The position numbers and the translations under genes are program-made. From contig JAWWBT010000090.1 in the NCBI GenBank assembly GCA_033720815.1, forward strand, positions 1 through 9,882: a DNA stretch of 9,882 bases. Direction: 5' to 3'. Source of the DNA: JAWWBS01 sp033720815. GTDB lineage: Bacteria; Pseudomonadota; Gammaproteobacteria; Natronospirales; JAJUFS01. The notes under the pieces were generated by a model that saw only the letters and a list, made by a program, of their open reading frames with translations, was not told the origin of the DNA and ran no database searches. This document shows, piece after piece, positions 1-6,259 of this stretch. Within the stretch, counting starts at the first letter, position 1. Every line of letters begins with the position of its first letter.

Positions 1-44
1 GGAGGAAACTGAAATATTGCAGAAGCATTGACGGTCTATAGTGA

Positions 45-143
45 ACTCACAAGTCGCTTCGGGGAGTCATCAAGTCCCTCCCCCGTCACCGAGCTGTTCG
101 TGCACTCACCGGATTTGCCCTTGCGCTCGCGACTGTCGTTGCC
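45..143 (+). other. In-frame N-terminal extension encoding a signal peptide, without a standard start codon
   Basis: The frame of the downstream thioredoxin-NHL gene is open from just after a TGA at 42-44. From 69 it reads IKSLPRHRAVRALTGF and then ALALATVVAVAWLALP, followed by QTQLALA-AN. That is a basic n-region, a hydrophobic core and an ALA-type cleavage site, so a Sec signal peptide is clear from the sequence. No ATG, GTG or TTG occurs in this frame between 45 and 143. The best start candidate is ATC at 69, which one base change would turn into ATG-AAG (Met-Lys-Ser); a GGGGAG lies at 61-66, only 2 bases before it. A TATAGT at 37-42 could be a -10 box, but I see no convincing -35. Bases 1-44 hold no gene that I can support. 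Confidence 0.6.
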
Positions 144-1652
144 GTGGCCTGGCTGGCCTTGCCACAGACCCAGCTGGCCCTGGCAGCGAACAGCGAACCA
201 TTGCGGGGCGTTAATCCGGCGCCGGCTTTCCCGAAAGGCCTCGACTGGATCAACACCGAGGGCGAGGCACTTACGCTGGAGGACCTGGAGGGCAAGGTGG
301 TCCTGCTGGATTTCTGGACCTACGGTTGCATCAACTGCTACCACATCATTCCCGATCTCAAGAAGCTGGAAGAGAAATACGGGGATGCCCTTGTCGTGAT
401 CGCCGTGCACTCGGCGAAATTCGATGCAGAAGGTGACACGCGCCGCATCCGGCAGATCACACATCGTTACGAACGCGAACACCCGGTGGTGAACGATCGC
501 GGCTTCGCATTCTGGAATCGCTACGGCGCCCGTGCCTGGCCCACGCTGGTACTCATTGACCCCGCCGGCAACGTGGTCGGCAAGGTGGCGGGCGAGGGTC
601 ATTACGAACTGCTGGACGAAGCCATCGGGCGCATGATCGACACATTCGCCGACGCTGGCGAACTTGATCGCGCACCGCTCGGCTACGAGCCGTTCTGGAA
701 AAGCGAAGAAGGCGATATCGACAGCTTCCTCGCCTTTCCCGGCAAGATACTGGTGGACGACGAGCGCCTCTACATTGCTGACTCGAACAACCACCGCATC
801 GTCGTTACCGACCACTCCGGGAAGGTCATCCACCTTGTGGGCAGTGGTGAAGCAGCATTGCGCGACGGCAGTTTCGATGAGGCGGCCTTCCAGCAGCCGC
901 AGGGCATGACCCTGGACCCGCAGGGTCGACTGATCGTTGCCGACACCTTGAACAGCGCGATTCGCCTGGTGGATTTCGAGAAAGGAGAGGTGACGACGCT
1001 GGCAGGCAACGGCGAGCAGGAATACCTGCGTGAAGATCGCTACGAGGCCAGCGGCACCGGCCTGAATTCACCCTGGGACGTACTCTGGCATGACGGGCAG
1101 GTGTATATCGCGATGGCCGGCCAGCACCAGATCTGGCGACTCGACCCGGGCCACGACCGCATTGAGGTCTTTGCCGGCACGCGGCGAGAAGCGCTGACTG
1201 ATGGACGGCGCCTTGATGCCGCACTGAACCAGCCCAGCGGACTCGCCACTGATGCCAAGCGACTCTATTTCGCGGATTCCGAAGCCAGTGCGATTCGCTA
1301 CGCGGAATTTGCCGAAGACGGGCGGCTGCGAACCATCGTCGGCACCGGCCTGTTCGATTTCGGTGACGTCGATGGCTCGGGCCCGAAGGTTCGCCTGCAG
1401 CACCCGCTTGGGATCGACCATGTCGATGGCCTGCTCTACATCGCTGACACCTACAACGACAAGATCAAGGTGATTGACCCGGCTGATCGCAGCGCCCGCA
1501 CCCTGCTCGGCGGTGACGGTACCCTCTTCGAGCCAGGTGGCCTGGACGTCCATGGCGGCAAGGTGTGGATTGCCGATACCAACAACCACGCCATCAAGGT
1601 TTACGATCTTGCTACCGGGAAGCTTTCTCGCCTGGAAGTTGTCCTGCCCTGA
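144..1652 (+). CDS. Thioredoxin-like/NHL-repeat protein (NHLRC2-like), probably exported
   Basis: This is a two-domain protein of 502 residues counted from GTG 144, the first standard start codon. That start cuts the signal peptide in half and has no ribosome binding site, so the true start is probably upstream near 69. Residues about 25-170 form a TlpA-like thioredoxin fold with the active-site motif WTYGCINC (Cys62 and Cys65) and the cis-proline segment WPTLVLIDP (Pro133). Residues about 197-498 hold six NHL-type blades with repeated (Y/W)IADT-N--I-V motifs, as in LYIADSNNHRI, LIVADTLNSAI, LYIADTYNDKI and VWIADTNNHAI; they should form a six-bladed beta-propeller. The CINC motif followed by NHL repeats matches animal NHLRC2 and its bacterial relatives, whose substrate is not well defined. 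I infer a periplasmic thiol-redox or protein-binding role. No partner gene lies beside it, and no intrinsic terminator is visible after its TGA stop. Confidence 0.85.
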   Translation: MAWLALPQTQLALAANSEPLRGVNPAPAFPKGLDWINTEGEALTLEDLEGKVVLLDFWTYGCINCYHIIPDLKKLEEKYGDALVVIAVHSAKFDAEGDTRRIRQITHRYEREHPVVNDRGFAFWNRYGARAWPTLVLIDPAGNVVGKVAGEGHYELLDEAIGRMIDTFADAGELDRAPLGYEPFWKSEEGDIDSFLAFPGKILVDDERLYIADSNNHRIVVTDHSGKVIHLVGSGEAALRDGSFDEAAFQQPQGMTLDPQGRLIVADTLNSAIRLVDFEKGEVTTLAGNGEQEYLREDRYEASGTGLNSPWDVLWHDGQVYIAMAGQHQIWRLDPGHDRIEVFAGTRREALTDGRRLDAALNQPSGLATDAKRLYFADSEASAIRYAEFAEDGRLRTIVGTGLFDFGDVDGSGPKVRLQHPLGIDHVDGLLYIADTYNDKIKVIDPADRSARTLLGGDGTLFEPGGLDVHGGKVWIADTNNHAIKVYDLATGKLSRLEVVLP

Positions 1653-1697
1653 AATCCCGCTTTCTCATTCAGCAAATCCTGTTTGAGTCACGCTTGC

Positions 1698-1735
1698 GCG
1701 TTACACTCGGCGGACTTTCCGCCGGAGTGTGATGC
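1698..1735 (+). promoter_or_regulatory. Long hairpin sequestering the ribosome binding site of the assembly ATPase
   Basis: The left arm at 1698-1714 (GCGTTACACTCGGCGGA) pairs with 1718-1735 (TCCGCCGGAGTGTGATGC) around a CTT loop. The 17 pairs include two G-U pairs, and G1724 is bulged. The stem ends on the base just before the ATG at 1736 and buries the Shine-Dalgarno GGAG (1724-1727, 8 bases from the ATG). No U-tract follows, so an intrinsic terminator is unlikely. I infer translational control, for example opening by heat, a protein or upstream translation, but only the pairing itself is seen. Confidence 0.6.
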
Positions 1736-3505
1736 ATGGTCAGGGAACGCAAGCTGACACTGGACGAAATTCTCGATGCCCTCGCTGCCGACGGCATGGT
1801 CGACGCGGAGAAGCTCGACATGCTGCGCACGCTGGCAAGGGGTGGCGCGTTCAAGGACAAGCACCCCTTGATGGTGGTTGCCGAACGCAACTGGCAGAAC
1901 GAACAGCCGCCCCACCAACGGCTTGATGGTGATGCGCTGGCGAAATGGTTCGCCGCGAAAGTCGAGCTGCCGTATTTCCATATTGATCCACTCAAGGTCG
2001 ACGTCGCCGCGGTGACGCCGCTGATGCCCTATGCCTATGCCGAGCGATTCGAGGCCCTGCCGGTCGAGGTGAAGGGTAATGAAGTCACGGTGGCGACGGC
2101 CCAGCCGTACCTGCGCGAGTGGGAAAACGAGCTGGCCCACGTGCAGCAGAAGCGGTTCCGTCGCGTCTTTGCGAATCCGGATGACATCGAGAGGTATCGC
2201 GTCGAGTTCTACGCGATGTCGAAATCCGTGGTCGGCGCGGAGCGCCAGGGCAAGCAGCGCAGTGGCGGCATCCAGTCGCTCGAGCAGCTCATGGAGCTGG
2301 GTCGGGCGGGCAAGCTGGAAGCGAACGACCAGCATGTGGTCAATATCGTCGACTGGCTGCTGCAATATGCCTTCGACCAGCGCGCTTCCGATATCCATAT
2401 CGAACCGCGTCGCGAAATGGGTAATGTCCGTTTCCGCATCGACGGCGTGCTGCACACGGTCTACCAGCTTCCTGCGAACGTGCTTGCGCCGGTGACCTCG
2501 CGCCTGAAGATTCTCGCGCGCATGGATATTGCCGAGAAGCGCAAGCCCCAGGACGGCCGCCTGAAGACGCGCTCGCCGGAAGGACAGGAAGTCGAAATGC
2601 GCCTCTCGACCATGCCGACGGCATTTGGCGAGAAGCTGGTGATGCGCATCTTCGACCCGGAAGTGCTGCTGAAGGATTTCACCCAGCTTGGCTTCGATAG
2701 CCACGACGATACACTCTGGCAGGAAATGACCACGCAGTCGCACGGCATCGTGCTTGTGACCGGTCCGACGGGTTCCGGCAAGACCACCACCCTGTATTCG
2801 ACGCTGCGGCGACTCGCGAAACCGGAAGTGAATGTCTGCACCATCGAGGATCCGATCGAGCTGATGGAGCCGGCGTTCAACCAGATGCAGGTGCATTCAG
2901 CCATCGGCCTTGGTTTCGCTGAAGGGGTGAAGACGCTGCTGCGGCAGGACCCGGACATCATCATGATCGGCGAGATCCGCGATGCGGCCACCGCCGATAT
3001 GGCGATACAGGCGGCGTTGACCGGTCACCTCGTGCTGTCAACGCTGCACACCAACGATGCTCCGTCATCAATTACCCGCCTTCTTGACCTTGGTGTGCCC
3101 GCCTACCTTATTCATTCGGCATTTGTCGGGATTACCGCCCAGCGCCTGCTGCGGACGCTCTGCCCCAACTGCAAGCGTTCGACCGAGATCAGTGATGCCG
3201 AATGGGAGGCGCTGACGCGCGGCTTCAACATCACGCCGCCGAAAAAGGTCTTCGAACCGGTGGGTTGCCTGGAATGCCGCAACACCGGTTATCGCGGTCG
3301 CGTAGGTATTTACGAAATGCTGCGTTTCGATGAAACCATCAAGGAACTGATTACCCGCGATGCGGACCTGGAAACCTTCCGCAAGGCGGCGTTGAAATCC
3401 GGCATGCGGCCGTTGCGGCTGCGGGGCGCGCAGAAGGTGGCTGAAGGAATCACGACCACCGCCGAAGTAATGCGGGTCGTGCCGCCTGAAAGCGGGAAGC
3501 AATGA
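1736..3505 (+). CDS. GspE/PilB-family type II secretion or type IV pilus assembly ATPase
   Basis: A 589-residue hexameric AAA-like ATPase of the type II secretion/type IV pilus superfamily, cytoplasmic and acting at the inner membrane to power pseudopilus or pilus assembly. Residues about 1-160 resemble the GspE/PilB N-terminal domain. The catalytic region has an Asp box (RASDIHIEP, Asp219), Walker A GPTGSGKTT (343-351, Lys349), Walker B DIIMIGE (407-413, Glu413) and a His box TGHLVLSTLHTND (429-441). A zinc-binding tetracysteine follows (CPNC 476-479, CLEC 511-514), typical of GspE and PilB and normally absent from the retraction ATPase PilT. Length and ending are complete. The start ATG has a GGAG 8 bases upstream, inside a hairpin. 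No pilin, platform protein or secretin is next to it, so it is an orphan copy; GspE, PilB or MshE assignment cannot be settled from this window. Confidence 0.9.
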   Translation: MVRERKLTLDEILDALAADGMVDAEKLDMLRTLARGGAFKDKHPLMVVAERNWQNEQPPHQRLDGDALAKWFAAKVELPYFHIDPLKVDVAAVTPLMPYAYAERFEALPVEVKGNEVTVATAQPYLREWENELAHVQQKRFRRVFANPDDIERYRVEFYAMSKSVVGAERQGKQRSGGIQSLEQLMELGRAGKLEANDQHVVNIVDWLLQYAFDQRASDIHIEPRREMGNVRFRIDGVLHTVYQLPANVLAPVTSRLKILARMDIAEKRKPQDGRLKTRSPEGQEVEMRLSTMPTAFGEKLVMRIFDPEVLLKDFTQLGFDSHDDTLWQEMTTQSHGIVLVTGPTGSGKTTTLYSTLRRLAKPEVNVCTIEDPIELMEPAFNQMQVHSAIGLGFAEGVKTLLRQDPDIIMIGEIRDAATADMAIQAALTGHLVLSTLHTNDAPSSITRLLDLGVPAYLIHSAFVGITAQRLLRTLCPNCKRSTEISDAEWEALTRGFNITPPKKVFEPVGCLECRNTGYRGRVGIYEMLRFDETIKELITRDADLETFRKAALKSGMRPLRLRGAQKVAEGITTTAEVMRVVPPESGKQ

Positions 3506-3535
3506 GCGGTGCTTGCGGTGACAACCTGCCCTGTT

Positions 3536-3567
3536 CAGTCATTCTTGCCGTCCTGCGGGACTGACTG
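3536..3567 (+). repeat. Small inverted repeat between the assembly ATPase gene and rsmG
   Basis: CAGTCA (3536-3541) is complementary to TGACTG (3562-3567), and inside it GTCC (3550-3553) pairs with GGAC (3558-3561) around TGCG, leaving eight unpaired bases on the left. The right arm overlaps the -35 box of the rsmG promoter. It has no U-tract directly after it, so it is at best a weak terminator or a protein site. Confidence 0.3.
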
Positions 3568-3589
3568 CCCGACGCTTCGCCGGTATACT
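3561..3589 (+). promoter_or_regulatory. Sigma70-like promoter for rsmG-parA
   Basis: A -35 box CTGACT (3561-3566, 4 of 6 to consensus) is separated by 17 bases from a -10 box TATACT (3584-3589, 5 of 6 to TATAAT). Transcription would start near 3596, giving a leader of about 50 bases before rsmG. It is in the right place to transcribe the rsmG-parA(-parB) group independently of the upstream ATPase gene. Confidence 0.65.
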
Positions 3590-3645
3590 GGCGCTCTTTT
3601 GTTCACCGGTGGTTTGCCGGCAGATGGCAAGGAGCAGGCAACGGC

Positions 3646-4323
3646 ATGACGCAGGGCTGGCAGCAGCGACTCGACGATGGACTGGCGGAGCTGGATATCC
3701 CTGCCGCCACGGCCGCCCGGGACGCGCTCGCCGATTACCTGGCCCTGCTGGTGAAATGGAATCGTGCCTTCAACCTCACCGCGGTTCGCGACCCGGCGGA
3801 AATGGTGACACGGCACCTGCTGGACAGCCTCGCGGTGCTCGAACACGTTGGTCCCGGAGCCGTCTGTGACGTGGGCACCGGGCCGGGCCTGCCAGGCATT
3901 CCGTTGGCGCTGGTCGACCGGGATCGCCCGGTGACGCTGCTGGATTCGAATATCAAGAAGACCCGTTTCTGCCGCCAGGCCGCGACGGAGCTGGGTCTCG
4001 ACAATATCGATGTCGTTCACGCGCGAGTTGAGGACTACCGCCCCGAAGAGGGCTTTGCTACGGTTATTTCTCGTGCGTTTGCATCCCTGGTGGATTTCGT
4101 GGAAACGAGCCGCCACCTTGTCGCCGCAAGGGGAGTCATGCTGGCGATGAAGGGGACCTACCCGGAAACGGAACTGGCTGACCTGCCCTCGGATGTCGAG
4201 GTGGCAGCGAGTCACCGCCTCCGTGTTCCCGGGCTGGATGCCGAACGACACCTCATGGAACTGCGACCGCGGGCTCTCGCGGCGCCTGGGCAAGCAGGCC
4301 CGGAACGAGTTGGCCACCACTGA
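3646..4323 (+). CDS. rsmG: 16S rRNA (guanine-527-N7)-methyltransferase RsmG (GidB)
   Basis: RsmG uses S-adenosylmethionine to methylate N7 of G527 in the 530 loop of 16S rRNA; loss is known to give low-level streptomycin resistance. The 225-residue product has the family signatures: NLTAVRDPAEMVTRHLLDSL (43-62), the SAM-binding glycine loop GTGPGLPGIPLA (77-88), the acidic motif-II segment LLDSNIKKTRF (98-108) and SRAF (142-145). It is slightly longer than E. coli RsmG (207 residues) because of a Gly/Pro/Ala-rich tail after ERHL (200-203). The start is ATG 3646, with AAGGAG 11 bases upstream. parA follows after 17 bases, so the two are surely co-transcribed. The usual upstream neighbour mnmG (gidA) is not present. 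Confidence 0.95.
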   Translation: MTQGWQQRLDDGLAELDIPAATAARDALADYLALLVKWNRAFNLTAVRDPAEMVTRHLLDSLAVLEHVGPGAVCDVGTGPGLPGIPLALVDRDRPVTLLDSNIKKTRFCRQAATELGLDNIDVVHARVEDYRPEEGFATVISRAFASLVDFVETSRHLVAARGVMLAMKGTYPETELADLPSDVEVAASHRLRVPGLDAERHLMELRPRALAAPGQAGPERVGHH

Positions 4324-4340
4324 ATGGCCAGGGGATGAAC

Positions 4341-5123
4341 ATGGGCAAGATCATTGCAATCACCAACCAGAAGGGTGGCGTCGGCAAGACGACCACGGCG
4401 ATCAATCTCGCCGCGTCGCTGACCGCCACCAAGCGCGATGTGCTGCTGGTGGACATGGACCCGCAGGGCAACGCCACGATGGGTTCCGGGGTCGAGAAGG
4501 ACGAACTTGAAACCACCATGTGCGATGTGCTGCTCGGTGACGCCAAGCCGCCGGAAATCCTGCAGCACTGCAAGGAAGGTGGCTATGACCTGTTACCGGC
4601 CAATGGCGACCTGACCCACGCGGAAGTGAAGCTCATCAACGAATTTGGCCGCGAGACGCGACTGAAGCGCGCGCTGGCCGAAATCAGTGCCGGGTACGAT
4701 TACATCCTCATCGACTGCCCGCCGTCGCTGAATATGCTGACCGTGAATTCGCTTTGCGCCGCTGACGGCGTGCTGATCCCGATGCAGTGCGAGTACTACG
4801 CGCTGGAGGGCCTTGCCGCGCTGCTCGAGACCATCGAGGAAATCAAGGAAGCAGTGAACCCGGAACTGGAAATCACCGGGCTGCTGCGCACCATGTACGA
4901 CCCGCGCAACAACCTTGCCGGTGACGTGTCGGCTGAACTGATCGACCATTTCGGCGACAAGGTCTATCGCACGATGATCCCGCGCAACGTGCGCCTGGCG
5001 GAAGCGCCGAGCTACGGCATTCCGGCGCTTTCCTATGACAAGACATCACGCGGTGCCTTGTCGTACCTCGCGCTGGCCGGCGAAATGATCCGGCGCGAAG
5101 AGCAGTCTCGACTGACTGCCTGA
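4341..5123 (+). CDS. parA: Chromosome-partitioning ATPase ParA (Soj)
   Basis: ParA is a Walker-type ATPase that binds DNA nonspecifically as an ATP dimer and moves ParB-parS complexes. The 260-residue protein starts with the deviant Walker A KGGVGKTTT (11-19; signature Lys11 and catalytic-loop Lys16). Walker A' VDMDPQGNAT (37-46) and Walker B YILIDCPPS (121-129, Asp125) follow. The C-terminal RNVRLAEAPSYG is typical of chromosomal Soj/ParA proteins. The protein lacks the N-terminal helix-turn-helix of P1/F-type plasmid ParA, which fits a chromosomal copy. I chose ATG 4341 because AGGGG (4330-4334) lies 6 bases before it; the in-frame ATG at 4335 would sit directly on that site. rsmG ends 17 bases upstream, and parB follows after a 98-base leader. 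Confidence 0.95.
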   Translation: MGKIIAITNQKGGVGKTTTAINLAASLTATKRDVLLVDMDPQGNATMGSGVEKDELETTMCDVLLGDAKPPEILQHCKEGGYDLLPANGDLTHAEVKLINEFGRETRLKRALAEISAGYDYILIDCPPSLNMLTVNSLCAADGVLIPMQCEYYALEGLAALLETIEEIKEAVNPELEITGLLRTMYDPRNNLAGDVSAELIDHFGDKVYRTMIPRNVRLAEAPSYGIPALSYDKTSRGALSYLALAGEMIRREEQSRLTA

Positions 5124-5139
5124 TAAAAGCGTGTAGAAT
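5112..5139 (+). promoter_or_regulatory. Candidate internal promoter for parB, overlapping the end of parA
   Basis: CTGACT (5112-5117) and TAGAAT (5134-5139) are separated by 16 bases and lie across the parA stop codon. The -35 hexamer is the same as in the rsmG promoter, as part of a shared GACTGACTGCC. Transcription would start near 5146, inside the GC-rich leader. It could let ParB be made in excess over ParA. Confidence 0.45.
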
Positions 5140-5140
5140 C

Positions 5141-5200
5141 GCGCCGCGCCGCGGGCGCAGTGACTATTGATGAATGATTTCGCGCCGCCCCGCGGCGCAG
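5141..5200 (+). repeat. Duplicated GC-rich hairpin sequence in the parB leader
   Basis: Two near-copies lie 41 bases apart: GCGCCGCGCCGCGGGCGCAG (5141-5160) and GCGCCGCCCCGCGGCGCAG (5182-5200). Each is self-complementary. The second forms a perfect 7-bp stem (5182-5188 with 5192-5198) around CCC. The first pairs GCGCC (5141-5145) with GGCGC (5154-5158), plus two inner pairs. The second hairpin ends 7 bases before the AGGGA ribosome binding site of parB. It could tune parB translation or transcription, but no function is shown. Confidence 0.5.
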
Positions 5201-5221
5201 ACGACAGGGAACGATGGACAC

Positions 5222-6124
5222 ATGGCACAGAGAAAGAAGGGCCTGAACAAGCGCCGCACCAGCGGACTCCTTTCGGGCAGCGCGCCGACGCCGAAGAGCG
5301 CAGACAGCGCCGCGCCGATCGATCCCGAGCGCGCGCCGGATGCCGAGTTGCGCGAAGTCGCCATCGACCTGCTGCAGGCCGGCAAGTACCAGCCGCGCCA
5401 CGATTTCCAGCAGGAAGCCCTGGAAGAGCTCGCCGCCTCCATCCGTGCCCAGGGTGTTGTGCAGCCGATCGTCATCCGCCCGATTGATGGCGGCCGCTAC
5501 GAAATCGTCGCCGGTGAACGGCGCTGGCGTGCCGCGCAGATCGCCGGCCTGCACGAGATCCCGGCCGTGGTTCGCAACGTGCCGGATTCTGCCGCCATCG
5601 CAATGGCGCTCATCGAGAACATCCAGCGTGAAAACCTCAATCCGCTGGAAGAAGCATCGGCGCTGAACCGCCTGATCGAAGAATTCGACATGACCCACCA
5701 GTCCGCGGCGGAAGCCGTGGGTCGTTCGCGTGCGTCGGTGACCAACCTGCTGCGCCTGCTCGAGCTCGAAGAAGGCGTGAAGCATTTCGTGGAACATCGG
5801 AAGCTGGAGAAGGGCCACGCGCGTGCGCTGCTCGCAATCAAGGGCGCCGGCCAGGTCACGGCCGCCCGCCAGGTGGTCGATCGCGGCCTGTCGGTTCGCG
5901 AGACCGAGAAACTGGTGCGCAAGATGCTTTCCGGCGACGATTCGCCGAAGAAGAAAGCCGCCAAGCCGACCGACGACCCGGATATCCGCCGCCTCGAGCA
6001 GGATCTTTCCGACAAGCTCGGTGCCAGCGTTGCCGTGCAGCAGACCGGCAAGGGCAAGGGCAAGCTGCTGATTTCCTACAACAGCCTCGACGAGCTGGAC
6101 GGGATCATCGAGCGCATCCGCTAG
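5222..6124 (+). CDS. parB: Chromosome-partitioning CTPase/DNA-binding protein ParB (Spo0J)
   Basis: ParB binds parS sites near the origin, loads as a CTP-dependent DNA clamp and stimulates ParA. The 300-residue product shows the expected order: a basic N-terminal ParA-contact segment, the N-terminal CTPase domain with GERRWRA (98-104) and ENIQR (132-136), and a helix-turn-helix (about 158-180, THQSAAEAVGRSRASVTNLL). A Lys-rich linker (about 237-250) and a C-terminal dimerisation domain ending in LDGIIERIR follow. I chose ATG 5222, with AGGGA 11 bases upstream, because it gives the usual MA-basic-GL beginning; the in-frame ATG 5174 has no ribosome binding site and lies inside the repeat leader. 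The N-terminal motif reads KKGLNKRRTSGLL rather than the common KKGLGRGLxxLL. The stop is TAG. No clear parS was found in this window. Confidence 0.95.
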   Translation: MAQRKKGLNKRRTSGLLSGSAPTPKSADSAAPIDPERAPDAELREVAIDLLQAGKYQPRHDFQQEALEELAASIRAQGVVQPIVIRPIDGGRYEIVAGERRWRAAQIAGLHEIPAVVRNVPDSAAIAMALIENIQRENLNPLEEASALNRLIEEFDMTHQSAAEAVGRSRASVTNLLRLLELEEGVKHFVEHRKLEKGHARALLAIKGAGQVTAARQVVDRGLSVRETEKLVRKMLSGDDSPKKKAAKPTDDPDIRRLEQDLSDKLGASVAVQQTGKGKGKLLISYNSLDELDGIIERIR

Positions 6125-6128
6125 CTGC

Positions 6129-6148
6129 CACGATAAATTTCACGATAA
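6129..6148 (+). repeat. Short direct repeat CACGATAA x2
   Basis: CACGATAA occurs at 6129-6136 and again at 6141-6148, a 12-base period, between the parB stop and the terminator stem. It may be a chance repeat or a small binding site; nothing else is seen in it. Confidence 0.3.
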
Positions 6149-6150
6149 GT

Positions 6151-6180
6151 CCGGAATTTTCGTCGAAATTCCGGCTTTCT
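6151..6180 (+). terminator. Intrinsic terminator after parB
   Basis: A perfect 9-bp stem, CCGGAATTT (6151-6159) with AAATTCCGG (6166-6174), encloses the six-base loop TCGTCG and is followed by CTTTCT (6175-6180). The U-tract is short and broken by C, so termination may be partial. It stands between the par block and the ATP synthase promoter, as expected for a transcription-unit boundary. Confidence 0.7.
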
Positions 6181-6193
6181 CACCCGCCGGTTA

Positions 6194-6222
6194 TTGAACC
6201 GGGATTCAGATATCTTTATACT
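6194..6222 (+). promoter_or_regulatory. Sigma70-like promoter of the ATP synthase operon
   Basis: TTGAAC (6194-6199, 5 of 6 to TTGACA) and TATACT (6217-6222, 5 of 6 to TATAAT) have an ideal 17-base spacing. Transcription should start near 6229, about 30 bases before the atpI start. This is the strongest promoter in the window by consensus match, which fits a highly expressed operon. The TTG at 6194 is in frame with atpI but is the -35 box, not a start codon. Confidence 0.8.
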
Positions 6223-6259
6223 TCCGCGGCTCAACCGAGGGGCTGTCGAGGTTTGCCGC

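Noticed and set aside
36..833. 265-codon minus-strand open frame opposite the Trx-NHL gene
   Set aside because: Antisense shadow of a well-supported gene in GC-rich DNA; no recognisable motif and His/Arg/Val-rich composition typical of such shadows.
2138..2143. CACGTG as a possible parS core
   Set aside because: The flanks do not form the TGTTTCACGTGAAACA palindrome and it lies inside the ATPase coding region; a chance hexamer.
1688..2896. 402-codon minus-strand open frame opposite the assembly ATPase
   Set aside because: The + strand encodes all family motifs; the reverse product is His/Arg/Leu-rich and unrecognisable.
5174..5221. Upstream in-frame ATG extending ParB by 16 residues
   Set aside because: No ribosome binding site, lies across the GC-rich hairpin, and the added residues do not look like ParB; ATG 5222 fits better.
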